The notes under the pieces are model-generated. The model ran no database searches. It worked only from the letters and a program-made list of their open reading frames with translations, and had not been told where the DNA came from. Source: CALJFL01 sp964590005 (GTDB lineage: Bacteria > Pseudomonadota > Gammaproteobacteria > Pseudomonadales > Halieaceae). From it: a DNA stretch of 64,000 nt. Below, piece after piece: positions 51,802 to 61,020 of this stretch. Location: contig CAZPVJ010000025.1 of assembly GCA_964590005.1 (NCBI GenBank), positions 1 through 64,000 on the forward strand. Direction: 5' to 3'. Positions within the stretch are counted from its first letter, which is position 1; each line of letters begins with the position of its first letter. A program made the position numbers and the translations under genes.

Positions 51802-53577
51802 CTAGACCAGCCCTGCCGGCACCCGAACCTTCAATGACAGTAACTGCTGCGCCAGTGACTTGCCCTGGCAATCAGTTCGCACCGAGCCAGTGCCGCCGCC
51901 ACCAAGTGCCTCGGTCATAAAGAAATTGAATGCGTTGAAGCCCGGTAGTTCAAAGCGTTCCACCTCGCCCTCGACCAGGTGTGCGAAGTAGTCTTCCACC
52001 ACCTGTGCAGTGACCTGCTCATACAGATAGGGAAGGTACTCGGGCTGACGTGCGATAAGACCGATATTGGCGTTATTGCCTTTGTCCCCGCTGCGCGCAA
52101 AGGCGAGCTTCTCAAGGTCAACCTCAATCTCGTTAGTAGCGGACTCTGCTGGTGCGACATCCATACGCACTTTCGCGACCGGCTCACTGACCGCAGTCGT
52201 ATACGATTTTTCCAGGATCCTCTCGGCACCGACCTGCACCGTCACCGGCACCAAGGACTTTTCTATCAGCGTAGAATGCACCCGCATCAGGCCACCGGGC
52301 CGCGTTCTGCCGCCTCCCAAACCGTAAAAGCCGGGCACACCCGAGGTGCCGAGATAAACCATCTCGTTGGCAGCAAACTGCAGGGCTGCGGGGTCATCAT
52401 GGTGCAGCCCGAACTTCGCCACCACTTCACGCGTTGACCGTGCCGCTTCGCTCGCGTGGGGTCCGTAAGTATGTTCAGCACCAAAATACTCCAGGTCCAC
52501 CTCCCTGAAGTCAGGCAAACCCTGCTCTTCGTAATACTTGCGTACCCTTCTTATCCAGGCTTCAAGCGCCGTGCGGGCTTTTTCTAAAGCCCGGGGGCCG
52601 CCAATCATGATGCAACCCTTGACCTGGAAGCCGTCCCGCCAGGTGGCACACACCTTGTACTTATTACCCGGCGCCCTGCCCAGCGCGCCGCTCACCCGCA
52701 CCCGGTTAGGGGCAATCTGCTCCAGGGTTACGCTGCTGAAATCGCAGGCTACATCCGGTAAGAGGTAGTTTGCCGGATCGCCTATTTCATACAGCACCTG
52801 TTCGCCGACACTACCCACCGTGGCGAGGCCGCCAGTGCCTTCTGGAATACCAATAACAAAGCTGCCATCAGCTGATACCTCGGCCACCGGATAACTGATA
52901 TCCGCAAAATCCGGTACTGTTTGCCAGTCCGTATAGTTACCTCCCGTGCACTGAGCACCACACTCTATGACATGTCCGCACAGGGAACCTTGTGCCAGCG
53001 CGTCGTACTGGTCTTCGGCCCAGCCAAACTCGTGAATCAAGGGACCCAGCATCACCGCGCTGTCCACGACCCTGCCAGTGACAACAACATCGGCGCCCGC
53101 GGTCAGTGCATCGGCAATCGGTCTGGCTCCCAGGTAAGCATTAACGCTGGCGGGGCGATCTGGCATGGGCGCACCGGTCTGGTTTTCGGTCATCTGATCT
53201 TTGGGCAGGTCATCCCTGCCCTGTAGATTGTCCCCATAAACGCCACCAATTTTCAGGTCGAGGTTTTGCTCACGGCACAATGCCTCCAACGCCGCAATAC
53301 AGGCAGGCACATTGACACCCCCGGCGTTAGCCACCACCTTGATACCTTTGCGGGCGCAATCGGCGAGCACGTCTTTCATTGCCACGGTAACAAAGTCGAT
53401 CGCGTAACCCAGGTTATCGTCCCGCGACCGCGCCTTGGCTAAAATGGCCATCGTAATTTCGGCGAGGTAATCAAACACCAGGTAATCGATTTCACCCGAA
53501 TCAACCAACTGGCGCGCGGCCAACTGGCTATCACCGTAAAAGCCCGAAGCACAACCAATACGAACTGTTTTGCTCAT
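51802..53577 (-). CDS. atuA: AtuA-family protein (DUF1446)
   Basis: A 591-residue protein with an N-terminal DUF1446 domain (RIGCASGFYGDSQLAARQLV...VVANAGGVNVPACIAALEAL...VVTGRVVDSAVMLGPLIHEFGW) and a C-terminal ferredoxin-like AtuA domain (LEKLAFARSGDKGNNANIGLIA). In Pseudomonas AtuA is needed for growth on citronellol/geraniol but its reaction is not known. It is the last gene of the operon, its ATG overlapping the stop of the carboxylase alpha gene, so it is made together with the carboxylase. The glycine-rich segments suggest nucleotide or acyl-CoA binding (inference). Confidence 0.9.
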   Translation of the reverse strand: MSKTVRIGCASGFYGDSQLAARQLVDSGEIDYLVFDYLAEITMAILAKARSRDDNLGYAIDFVTVAMKDVLADCARKGIKVVANAGGVNVPACIAALEALCREQNLDLKIGGVYGDNLQGRDDLPKDQMTENQTGAPMPDRPASVNAYLGARPIADALTAGADVVVTGRVVDSAVMLGPLIHEFGWAEDQYDALAQGSLCGHVIECGAQCTGGNYTDWQTVPDFADISYPVAEVSADGSFVIGIPEGTGGLATVGSVGEQVLYEIGDPANYLLPDVACDFSSVTLEQIAPNRVRVSGALGRAPGNKYKVCATWRDGFQVKGCIMIGGPRALEKARTALEAWIRRVRKYYEEQGLPDFREVDLEYFGAEHTYGPHASEAARSTREVVAKFGLHHDDPAALQFAANEMVYLGTSGVPGFYGLGGGRTRPGGLMRVHSTLIEKSLVPVTVQVGAERILEKSYTTAVSEPVAKVRMDVAPAESATNEIEVDLEKLAFARSGDKGNNANIGLIARQPEYLPYLYEQVTAQVVEDYFAHLVEGEVERFELPGFNAFNFFMTEALGGGGTGSVRTDCQGKSLAQQLLSLKVRVPAGLV

Positions 53578-55538
53578 GCGGGACCTTCCTCCTCGATGAT
53601 GGTGACCAGCACCTGCTGCGATTTAACCTGGTCACCAACTCGCGTTGCCACCTGCTCAACAAGCCCGGACATGCCCGCTTTGAGAGGATGCTCCATTTTC
53701 ATAGCCTCCAGTACGACCAGTGTCTGGCCCTGTTCCACACGGTCTCCCTCGGCCACGAGAACGGCGACGATCGCGCCATCCATGGAGGCTCGCGTGTCAC
53801 CCCCGCCGGCGGTACCTGAGCCAGAGGCGGGCGTATAGGTCAGATCGCGTATAACGAACTGCCCCTCACCCTTGTCGAGATAGAGCGCATCATCACTAAA
53901 CGCATACGCCGCTGTCCTGCGGACCCCGTCGAGTAAATACGCACAGCAGTGATCGTCGCGGGCCAGTAACTCAAGCACGCAGGTATCTTCGCCCCGTCGC
54001 ACGGTAAACTGGCCATTCTCCTCGCGGAGGTATACATCAACCATTTCATCCGCGACCGACAGGCGAAAACAATGACTCGCCGCCACCGGGTTGTGCCAGC
54101 CCTGGCGAACGTCACGGTCGTGGCTGTAAATCAACACAGCGGCGAGCGCCAGCGTCTGAAGTGGCGCTGTGACATCGCGCAGACTATCGTCGTCACCAAA
54201 ATGCAGATCGATAAACGCGGTGGTTGCGCCGCCAGCCAGAAACACCGGGTGGCGCAATATGTTCTGAAGAAAGTAACGATTACTGTTCACACCCAGCAAC
54301 ACAGTGTCCTGGACCGTACTCGCCAGCTTGCGACAAGCCTCCTCTCGGGTTTCACCCCAGGCGATCAACTTGGCAATCATGGGATCATAAAACGGCGATA
54401 CTACCTGCCCGGTTGATATCCCATGATCTACACGGATACCGTCTCGGGCCGGGTAGCTCCACGACAGGATCTCGCCGGTCTGCGGCAGAAAGCCATTGCG
54501 TGGATCCTCCGCATACAGACGGACTTCGACCGCATGCCCCGACAGCCGGATATCAGCCTGGCTCAGCGGCAACTCAGCGCCAGCCGCGACACGAATCTGC
54601 CAGGCCACAAGGTCTTGCCCGGTTATCATTTCTGTCACCGGGTGTTCCACCTGCAGCCTGGTGTTCATCTCGAGAAAATAAAAGTTTCGGTCGGCGTCAA
54701 CCAGGAATTCCACCGTCCCGGCGCCAACGTAGTCACAGGCCCTGGCGGCATTGACTGCCGCCTCGCCCATTGCCGTGCGCAGGGCGTCGTCAACAAACGG
54801 GGACGGGGCTTCCTCAACCACTTTCTGATGGCGCCGCTGAATGGAGCAGTCACGCTCGCCAAGATACACCGCGTTGCCGTGGCGATCGGCAAATACCTGT
54901 ATTTCAATATGCCGGGGCTCGAGGACGGCACGCTCGAGGATGAGTTCGTCGCTGCCAAAAGCGTTGAGGGCCTCCGAACGCGCAGTGCGAATCTGCTCCG
55001 CCAGTTCGTCCTCACTCAAGACAAGCCGCATGCCACGACCGCCACCACCGGCGGACGCTTTCACCATGAGTGGGAAACCCACCTCAGCCGCTCTCTCCAG
55101 CAGTACGGCTTCTTCCTGCTCGGCGCCCTGGTAACCCGGAATACAGGGTACTCCCGCCTCCAGCATGGCCAGCTTGGACAGACGCTTGCTGCCCATCAAT
55201 TCGATCGCGGCGGCAGGCGGTCCGATGAAGGTGATATTCGACTCGGCGCACAGCGCCGCAAAGTCCGTATTTTCTGACAGGAAGCCGTAACCAGGATGCA
55301 CGGCGTCGGCGCCGGTCAGACGCGCGGCGGATACCAGTTTTTCGGGTACCAGGTAGGATTCATTGACCGCTGCCGGGCCTATGCAAACCGCCTCATCGGC
55401 CTCGCGGACATGGAGCGCATCCGCATCGGCCTCGCTGTACACCGCTACCGTCCGGTAACCCAGTTCACGCGCCGTCGCTATGACGCGCACCGCTATCTCA
55501 CCGCGGTTGGCTACCAGGATTTTGTAAAAATCGGTCAC
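53574..55538 (-). CDS. atuF: Acyl-CoA carboxylase alpha subunit (biotin carboxylase + BCCP, AtuF-like)
   Basis: A 654-residue subunit containing biotin carboxylase (ILVANRGEIAVRVIATAREL, ATP-grasp KASAGGGGRGMRLV, FLEMNTRLQVEHPVTEM), a BT linker and a C-terminal biotinyl domain whose EAMKMEHP motif carries the biotinylated K614. It carboxylates biotin with ATP and bicarbonate for transfer by the AtuC-like subunit. GTG 55538 was chosen with GGGGAG 6 bp upstream; the longer TTG start at 55559 was rejected. By sequence alone it could equally be the alpha subunit of methylcrotonyl-CoA carboxylase; the atuA neighbour favours geranyl-CoA-like substrates. Confidence 0.9.
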   Translation of the reverse strand: MTDFYKILVANRGEIAVRVIATARELGYRTVAVYSEADADALHVREADEAVCIGPAAVNESYLVPEKLVSAARLTGADAVHPGYGFLSENTDFAALCAESNITFIGPPAAAIELMGSKRLSKLAMLEAGVPCIPGYQGAEQEEAVLLERAAEVGFPLMVKASAGGGGRGMRLVLSEDELAEQIRTARSEALNAFGSDELILERAVLEPRHIEIQVFADRHGNAVYLGERDCSIQRRHQKVVEEAPSPFVDDALRTAMGEAAVNAARACDYVGAGTVEFLVDADRNFYFLEMNTRLQVEHPVTEMITGQDLVAWQIRVAAGAELPLSQADIRLSGHAVEVRLYAEDPRNGFLPQTGEILSWSYPARDGIRVDHGISTGQVVSPFYDPMIAKLIAWGETREEACRKLASTVQDTVLLGVNSNRYFLQNILRHPVFLAGGATTAFIDLHFGDDDSLRDVTAPLQTLALAAVLIYSHDRDVRQGWHNPVAASHCFRLSVADEMVDVYLREENGQFTVRRGEDTCVLELLARDDHCCAYLLDGVRRTAAYAFSDDALYLDKGEGQFVIRDLTYTPASGSGTAGGGDTRASMDGAIVAVLVAEGDRVEQGQTLVVLEAMKMEHPLKAGMSGLVEQVATRVGDQVKSQQVLVTIIEEEGPA

Positions 55539-55559
55539 GAGCGTCTCCCCCTGTGGCAA

Positions 55560-56696
55560 TCAATCAAGCAGCAGCGCCGCCAATCGCTTGCGGTGGTGAT
55601 AAGCATCGCCGAACTGGGGTCGTGCCCACTGCGCGCGACGGATATAGAGCTGCGCATCACACTCGTAAGTAAAGCCCATTCCTCCATGAAACTGGACAGC
55701 GCGATCACCGGCAAACTCGAGCGCATCGGTGGCCTGGGCTTTGGCCATGCGACAGGCAATCTCCGCGTCACTGTCGAGGGCTTCGTCGCCCACAACGCTG
55801 GCCGCGTGGTAGATAAACGAGCGGGCATCATCCATGGCGCACAACACGTCCACCGTGGGATGTTTCAAGGCCTGGTAGGACCCGATGAGTTTGCCAAACT
55901 GCTTGCGGGTTTTCAGGTAGTCAACCACCGTATCCAGGCAGGCCGCCGTTGCCCCGGTGGACTCGGCCGCCACCAGCAGCGCGCCCAGTAAAGCGGTATC
56001 ACGTAACGCGGACTCGGTCGTCCCGGGGTCCAGCATTGCGCTGGGCGGCACGGTCACCCCCGCGAGCTGCAGTCGGCTCGCGCGCTTGGTTTCATCAATC
56101 AGCGTGTGTGTCTGCAACGCGCTGGCGGGTAATTGTTCCGGCGTTACCATCAACAGCCGTGGAGCGCCCTCCAGGCTGACCCCGACGATAAGCAGATCGG
56201 CGACGTCGGCGTCCTGCACATACCACTTTTCGCCGGAGAGCTTCAGCTCACCGTTTTCCTCAACCGCCGTCGCAGTGAATTCCCTGGCACCCCAATCCTC
56301 GCCGTCCAGTAACGCCAGCGTTGCCCGCGTGCCACTGGCCAGCTGCGGCAGCCATTGTTCTTTCTGCTGCGCGGTACCTGCCCGCGCGAGCAGCTGTGCT
56401 GCCAGGGTGGTGGAGAAAAATGGCGTCGACAACATATAGCGCCCCATACTCTCGGCCAGCGGGACCGTCGCCCCTACTCCCAGTCCGGACCCGCCATATT
56501 CCTCGGCGATTGCCAGCCCCAGCCAGCCCAGATCGACCATGTCCTGCCAGACGGCATCGTCGAAGCCCTGCTCGCTGCCAAGAAGGGCGCGTACGGCGCT
56601 GATATCGGATTTGTCTCGGCAGAACTCGCGAGCGCTGTCGAGGATCATGGCCTGCTCTTCGCTGAACACCAGGTGATTATTTGCTGCAATAGTCAT
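55560..56696 (-). CDS. Acyl-CoA dehydrogenase, small-type subunit of a likely heteromeric pair
   Basis: A 378-residue FAD-dependent acyl-CoA dehydrogenase-fold protein: VDLGWLGLAIAEEYGGSGLGVG, a middle beta domain and AVQFHGGMGFTYECDAQLYIRRAQW. After that motif, the usual IYEGT with catalytic glutamate is replaced by PQFGDAYHHR, so it may not be catalytic alone. It is 20 bp downstream of a second dehydrogenase gene; such adjacent pairs form alpha2beta2 enzymes in steroid side-chain catabolism (known for FadE pairs). The substrate is inferred to be bulky or branched. Confidence 0.88.
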   Translation of the reverse strand: MTIAANNHLVFSEEQAMILDSAREFCRDKSDISAVRALLGSEQGFDDAVWQDMVDLGWLGLAIAEEYGGSGLGVGATVPLAESMGRYMLSTPFFSTTLAAQLLARAGTAQQKEQWLPQLASGTRATLALLDGEDWGAREFTATAVEENGELKLSGEKWYVQDADVADLLIVGVSLEGAPRLLMVTPEQLPASALQTHTLIDETKRASRLQLAGVTVPPSAMLDPGTTESALRDTALLGALLVAAESTGATAACLDTVVDYLKTRKQFGKLIGSYQALKHPTVDVLCAMDDARSFIYHAASVVGDEALDSDAEIACRMAKAQATDALEFAGDRAVQFHGGMGFTYECDAQLYIRRAQWARPQFGDAYHHRKRLAALLLD

Positions 56697-56716
56697 AGCT
56701 TTATTCTCCTAGCAAT

Positions 56717-57919
56717 TCAGGACTTGGGCAGGCCGAGCACATGCTCGCCAACGATATTGGCCTGGATCTGGCTGGTGCCACCCCCAATCGTTGTCGAAAA
56801 ATTGTTGAAATAGGCGCGCTGCCAGAAGCCGCCGGATACCGCCCGCTCATCGCCGACGTACAAGCTGCCATGTCCCCCCTGGGTTGCCACAGCGAGCTGC
56901 CGCATGCGGCGCTGGTATTCCGAGGTTCGCAATTTGTTGGACAGGGGCAGGGAACCCGGGTAGTCCGTATTGAGCGCCGGTATTGCTGCGCGCCGGTTGG
57001 CCAGGCTATGCGCCTTACCCTCCATGATCATCTGTACGAGCTGATCGCGGATAACCGGATCATTGAGTACTGGCTCGCCGTCACGTTGTATACCCTGCAG
57101 GTCATCGATAACGTCATCGATGACAACCCTCACCTGCATCAGTCCACCGGCAGCACCAGCCTCAGCTCCGCGCTCGTACTGCAGGGTCTGCATGGCAATT
57201 TTCCAGCCCTGCCCTTCTTCACCCATGATGCAGGAGGCCGGAATACGGGCATCAGTGAAAAAGGTTTCGGTAAAGCCGTACTCGCCCGTTATCTTCTGGA
57301 TTGGGCGCGGATCAATGCCGGCTACATCCATCGGCGAGAGGAAAAAAGACAGGCCATCGTACTTGCGCTCAGCCTCTGGATTGGTGCGCGCAAGCAGGAT
57401 CATGTAGCGCGCGTAGTTGCCCATCGTTGTCCAGATCTTGGTTCCATTGACGACATACTCGTCGCCATCGCGCACGGCGCGACACTGGGCATTACCCAGG
57501 TCGGAGCCGTGATCTGGCTCGGAAAATCCCTGGCACCAGATGTCTTCGGCACTGAGTATGCCCTTGATGTATTTCTCTTTTTCTTCGTCCGTACCGATAT
57601 CCAGGATAAGCGGACCCGCCCAGCCCAGGCCAATCACATTGAAGGCGATCGGGACCGCCGCGCGTCGCATCTCCGAATCGGCGATCTGCTGGAACACCGG
57701 CTCCATGCCGCCACCACCATATTGCGTGGGCCAGGCCATACCGAGGTAGCCACCGGACCAGAGCTTATGCTGCCATTCACGCAGAAAATCGAGTTGCCGG
57801 TCTGAGCCGACCTCCATAAACGTCTGCGGCAGCAAAAAGCCGGGATCGGCCGGTTTGTTGTCGGCCATCCAGGCAGCTGCCTGTGTTCGAAATTCCTTGA
57901 GTTCCTGTTCAGTCGCCAT
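56717..57919 (-). CDS. Acyl-CoA dehydrogenase, large-type subunit of a likely heteromeric pair
   Basis: A 400-residue dehydrogenase of the steroid-type FadE class: LGMAWPTQYGGGGMEPVFQQ, the FAD/substrate segment WCQGFSEPDHGSDLGNAQC and C-terminal TIGGGTSQIQANIVGEHVLGLPK. The IGGGTSQIQ replaces the IYEGT catalytic-glutamate motif of medium-chain enzymes; in this class the base lies elsewhere. Placed between the hydratase and the small dehydrogenase, with 10- and 20-bp gaps, it is probably the catalytic partner. Confidence 0.9.
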   Translation of the reverse strand: MATEQELKEFRTQAAAWMADNKPADPGFLLPQTFMEVGSDRQLDFLREWQHKLWSGGYLGMAWPTQYGGGGMEPVFQQIADSEMRRAAVPIAFNVIGLGWAGPLILDIGTDEEKEKYIKGILSAEDIWCQGFSEPDHGSDLGNAQCRAVRDGDEYVVNGTKIWTTMGNYARYMILLARTNPEAERKYDGLSFFLSPMDVAGIDPRPIQKITGEYGFTETFFTDARIPASCIMGEEGQGWKIAMQTLQYERGAEAGAAGGLMQVRVVIDDVIDDLQGIQRDGEPVLNDPVIRDQLVQMIMEGKAHSLANRRAAIPALNTDYPGSLPLSNKLRTSEYQRRMRQLAVATQGGHGSLYVGDERAVSGGFWQRAYFNNFSTTIGGGTSQIQANIVGEHVLGLPKS

Positions 57920-57929
57920 CTATATCTCC

Positions 57930-58730
57930 TTATCGGGCCCAGGCCGGTAGTCTTTTTTCAATGAAGGCCGCAGTGCCCTCTTTACCTTCTTCACTATTGA
58001 TGGCCGCTGTGAAATCGTCAGCGGCCCGATCCAGCAGCTGCTCCAGTGGCACCGAGCCGACGTCCAGCATCAATTGCTTGGTCACCGCCGTCGCTGTGGG
58101 CGCGCAACGTTGCAGCTTGCCGACCACGTCCTGGAGGCATTCGTCCATTGCCTCGCGCCCCTCGGTCACGTAGTGCACGAGGCCCGCATCCAGGGCCACC
58201 GCACCGCCGAAACGCTCGCCCAGCAGGGCCAACTGCCGCGCCCTGGTCAGGCCAATACGCATGACCACAAACGGTGCTATCTGTGCCGGAATAATACCCA
58301 GCCCGGTTTCAGGCATGCCGAACTTCGCTCCGGCATCCGCTATCGCGATATCGGAAATACAGGCCAGGCCAAAACCACCACCCAGCACTGCACCTTCCAG
58401 CAGCGTGATCACCACCTGGGGCGCGCGATTTACCTGCGTGCACATACGGCCAAAAACACGGTTGAATTCCCAGGCCGCTTTCTCAGCTTCTTCCTTACTA
58501 GCAGACTTCTTCATACCCGAGATATCACCACCGGAACAAAAGTGTCCGTCTGCACCCTGCAAGACCACCGCCCGTATGTCGCGGCGATCAGCAATCGCAT
58601 CAAAGCTCTGCATGATGCCCTGCACCACCGCATCGTTCATCGCATTGCGTTTGTGCGGCCGGTTAATCGTGATCGTGAGAACGCCGCTCTTCTCCTCCAG
58701 CAATAACTCGTCTATTTCTGGCAACTCCAT
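57930..58730 (-). CDS. atuE: Enoyl-CoA hydratase/isomerase family (AtuE-like)
   Basis: A 266-residue crotonase-fold protein. The oxyanion-hole segments are GADGHFCSGGDISGM (about 59-73) and LLEGAVLGGGFGLACISDIAIAD. In the Atu pathway the equivalent enzyme hydrates isohexenyl-glutaconyl-CoA after carboxylation; in leucine degradation a similar enzyme hydrates methylglutaconyl-CoA. Context (between carboxylase beta and a dehydrogenase, with atuA in the operon) supports the Atu-like role, but the exact acyl chain is not determined. It abuts atuC without a gap. Confidence 0.85.
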   Translation of the reverse strand: MELPEIDELLLEEKSGVLTITINRPHKRNAMNDAVVQGIMQSFDAIADRRDIRAVVLQGADGHFCSGGDISGMKKSASKEEAEKAAWEFNRVFGRMCTQVNRAPQVVITLLEGAVLGGGFGLACISDIAIADAGAKFGMPETGLGIIPAQIAPFVVMRIGLTRARQLALLGERFGGAVALDAGLVHYVTEGREAMDECLQDVVGKLQRCAPTATAVTKQLMLDVGSVPLEQLLDRAADDFTAAINSEEGKEGTAAFIEKRLPAWAR

Positions 58731-60347
58731 CTAAAACCTCGCGATGCCGAATGTGTTGGTATTGACCTGCCGCGCATCAGCCTCGGTGCAGACATCGAGA
58801 ACAAAGGACAGTATTTCGCGCGTGTCACGGGGGTCGATAATGCCGTCGTCCCACAGCCGCGCCGTGTTGGCCAGCGCGTGTGAGGTTTTCTCCATCGCGG
58901 CGCGAACCTCACCCTCCATGGTATCCAGTTGCGGCTCGTTAACCTCACCGGCACGACGCATCTGGGCTTCCCAGACCTGCCGCATCACCTGGCCGGCCTG
59001 TGCAGGACCCATAACCGAGACCACGCTGCGCGGCCAGGCAAACATGAAGCGGGGCTCCATGCCACGACCGCACATCGCGTAATTACCCGCGCCGTAGGAA
59101 CCACCCACCACAATCGAAATCTTGGGCACGGTGCTGTTGGTCACAGCCTGAATCAGCTTGGAACCGTGCTTGATGATTCCGGCCTGTTCGGCTTCCGTAC
59201 CCACAATGAAGCCGGTCGTATTGTGCAGGAACAGGATGGGCGTTCCCGACTGCTCGCACAGCTGAATGAACTGGCCGGCCTTGGCCGCACCTTTAGCAGT
59301 TATCGGTGCGTTATTACCGATCACGCCGCAGGGCTGCCCTTTCACTTCCATATGGCCACATACTGTGCCCATATCGAAGTCCGGCTTGAAGTCCAGGAAG
59401 TCAGAGCCGTCAGCTAACCGAGCGACGATCTCTCTTACATCGTAGGGGGTCTTGGGGTCAGACGGTACAACACCGAGCAGATCGCTCGCCGGGTAAATGG
59501 GGTCGCGATAATCAGTGGTTTTCGCAGGTGATACGAATCCCTTGTTCCAGCCGAGCTTGCCGACGATCTCACGCGCTATACGAATGCCATCGGCATCATT
59601 TTCTGCCAGGTAATCCGCGGTGCCTGCCACCGAACTGTGCATTTGAGCGCCACCGATTTCTTCATCCGTAGCGATTTCACCGGTTGCCGCTTTTAGCAAA
59701 GGGGGGCCAGCAAGGTAGACAGTGGATTGCTCGCGAATCATGACAATGTAATCGGACAGGCCCGGTTGATAGGCACCACCGGCGGTCGCACTGCCATGGA
59801 CCACGGTAATCTGAGGTACCCCCGCGGCCGACAGGCGACACTGGTTGGCAAATAATGAGCCAGAAGTACCGAAGGTATCACCGGCGGTCGTGAGGTTACC
59901 ACCGCCACTTTGCGCGAGCGTCACCAGCGGCAATTTCTCCTTCAGGCATAAGAGGTGCATCCGGGTACGCTTGACACCGCCGAAGGTGGTCATAATGCCG
60001 CCCTTGGTCAGGTAGTCATCGACCATCACACCCACCCTGGTCCCCTCTACATAGCCAATACCCGCGATGACAGAACCACCCGCAAAGGAGCCGTCGGTGT
60101 CCTGGTCCTGCATATAACCGCACAAGGTAGACAGTTCCAGAAAGGGCGCGCCAGGGTCCAGTAATTGACTGAGCCGCTCTCGCGGCGGTAACAGGCCCCG
60201 CTCTATATAGCGCGGCGCCTTGCCATTGGCGCGTTCGACCACGGCCTGCTCTACCGAGCGGAACTCCTGAACACCGGCTTCCATAAGATCGGCATTGGCC
60301 CTGAATGCCTCCGAATTTACATCGATCTCGCTGGTCAGTTGCGCCAT
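58731..60347 (-). CDS. atuC: Acyl-CoA carboxylase beta subunit (carboxyltransferase, AtuC-like)
   Basis: A 538-residue carboxyltransferase that moves CO2 from carboxybiotin to an acyl-CoA. Both crotonase-like halves are visible: N-half RERLSQLLDPGAPFLELSTLCGY and QSGGGNLTTAGDTFGTSG, then C-half PFDVRE-like PYDVREIVARLADGSDF, FLHNTTGFIVGTEAEQAG and VGGSYGAGNYAMCGRGMEPRFMF. It belongs to the MccB/AtuC/LiuB group. Pairing with the alpha gene three genes downstream makes the holoenzyme. Substrate (geranyl-CoA-like or methylcrotonyl-CoA) is not settled by eye. Confidence 0.9.
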   Translation of the reverse strand: MAQLTSEIDVNSEAFRANADLMEAGVQEFRSVEQAVVERANGKAPRYIERGLLPPRERLSQLLDPGAPFLELSTLCGYMQDQDTDGSFAGGSVIAGIGYVEGTRVGVMVDDYLTKGGIMTTFGGVKRTRMHLLCLKEKLPLVTLAQSGGGNLTTAGDTFGTSGSLFANQCRLSAAGVPQITVVHGSATAGGAYQPGLSDYIVMIREQSTVYLAGPPLLKAATGEIATDEEIGGAQMHSSVAGTADYLAENDADGIRIAREIVGKLGWNKGFVSPAKTTDYRDPIYPASDLLGVVPSDPKTPYDVREIVARLADGSDFLDFKPDFDMGTVCGHMEVKGQPCGVIGNNAPITAKGAAKAGQFIQLCEQSGTPILFLHNTTGFIVGTEAEQAGIIKHGSKLIQAVTNSTVPKISIVVGGSYGAGNYAMCGRGMEPRFMFAWPRSVVSVMGPAQAGQVMRQVWEAQMRRAGEVNEPQLDTMEGEVRAAMEKTSHALANTARLWDDGIIDPRDTREILSFVLDVCTEADARQVNTNTFGIARF

Positions 60348-60350
60348 GCC

Positions 60351-60995
60351 CTACTCCGGAATCGAGGGTTGTTGACCACCGTCCATTGCGTGCGCCCGCT
60401 GAAATGCCGGGCGCTCGGTCAGCCGCGCGTACCAATCCTCCACCTGAGGCGTCAATGTGCGGTCGACGATATCAGTCAGTTTCATTTCTTTGGACAGGTA
60501 AATTGCATAACCGACAGCGATATCGGCGACGGTAAACCGGTTATCACACAGGTACTCACGATCCTTCAGATGATTGTCCAGCAGACGCAGTCGGGCAAAG
60601 AACCACTTGGCATAGTCTATCGCCACGCCTTGCTTCTCCGGCGTGGGCTCAAGGTGAAAGTAGCGCATGACCAGAGTTTGCGGAAAGGTCAGCGTGGCAT
60701 CGCTGTGGAATAGCCAGTTGAGGTAGTCGGCATACTCCGGGTGATCGCTGTCCAGGCCAAAATCCTTCTGCTGGTATTTTTCAACCAGGTACAGACAGAT
60801 GCCGGAGGACTCAGTCATCCGCGCCTCGCCGTCGATCAGGTAGGGAATCGTGCCCAGTGGATTGACTTCGAGATACTCCTTCTCGAACAGGCGCGGTGGG
60901 AAGGGCATGATATGCACCTCGTAATCCAGGCCCATCTCTTCCAGCGCCCACAGCGCTCGCAATGACCGGGCGCCCCGGCAGTGCCACAGTTTCAT
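60351..60995 (-). CDS. Glutathione S-transferase family protein
   Basis: A 214-residue GST with a thioredoxin-like N-domain (KLWHCRGARSLRALWALEEMGLDYEVHIM, then VNPLGTIPYLIDGEARMTESSGICLYLVEKY) and a helical C-domain. The ESSGI motif binds the glutathione gamma-glutamyl group. It is embedded between atuD-like and atuC-like genes with a 3-bp gap to atuC, so it belongs to the operon. A role in isomerising or detoxifying an unsaturated intermediate is a guess. ATG 60995 was chosen over a far upstream in-frame start in the atuD coding region. Confidence 0.88.
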   Translation of the reverse strand: MKLWHCRGARSLRALWALEEMGLDYEVHIMPFPPRLFEKEYLEVNPLGTIPYLIDGEARMTESSGICLYLVEKYQQKDFGLDSDHPEYADYLNWLFHSDATLTFPQTLVMRYFHLEPTPEKQGVAIDYAKWFFARLRLLDNHLKDREYLCDNRFTVADIAVGYAIYLSKEMKLTDIVDRTLTPQVEDWYARLTERPAFQRAHAMDGGQQPSIPE

Positions 60996-61020
60996 ACTCT
61001 CTCCTCTGCCCGCGGGGGGC

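Noticed and set aside
56741..57805. 354-codon forward open frame opposite an acyl-CoA dehydrogenase
   Set aside because: Lies inside a gene with clear motifs on the other strand; long antisense frames are expected at this base composition.
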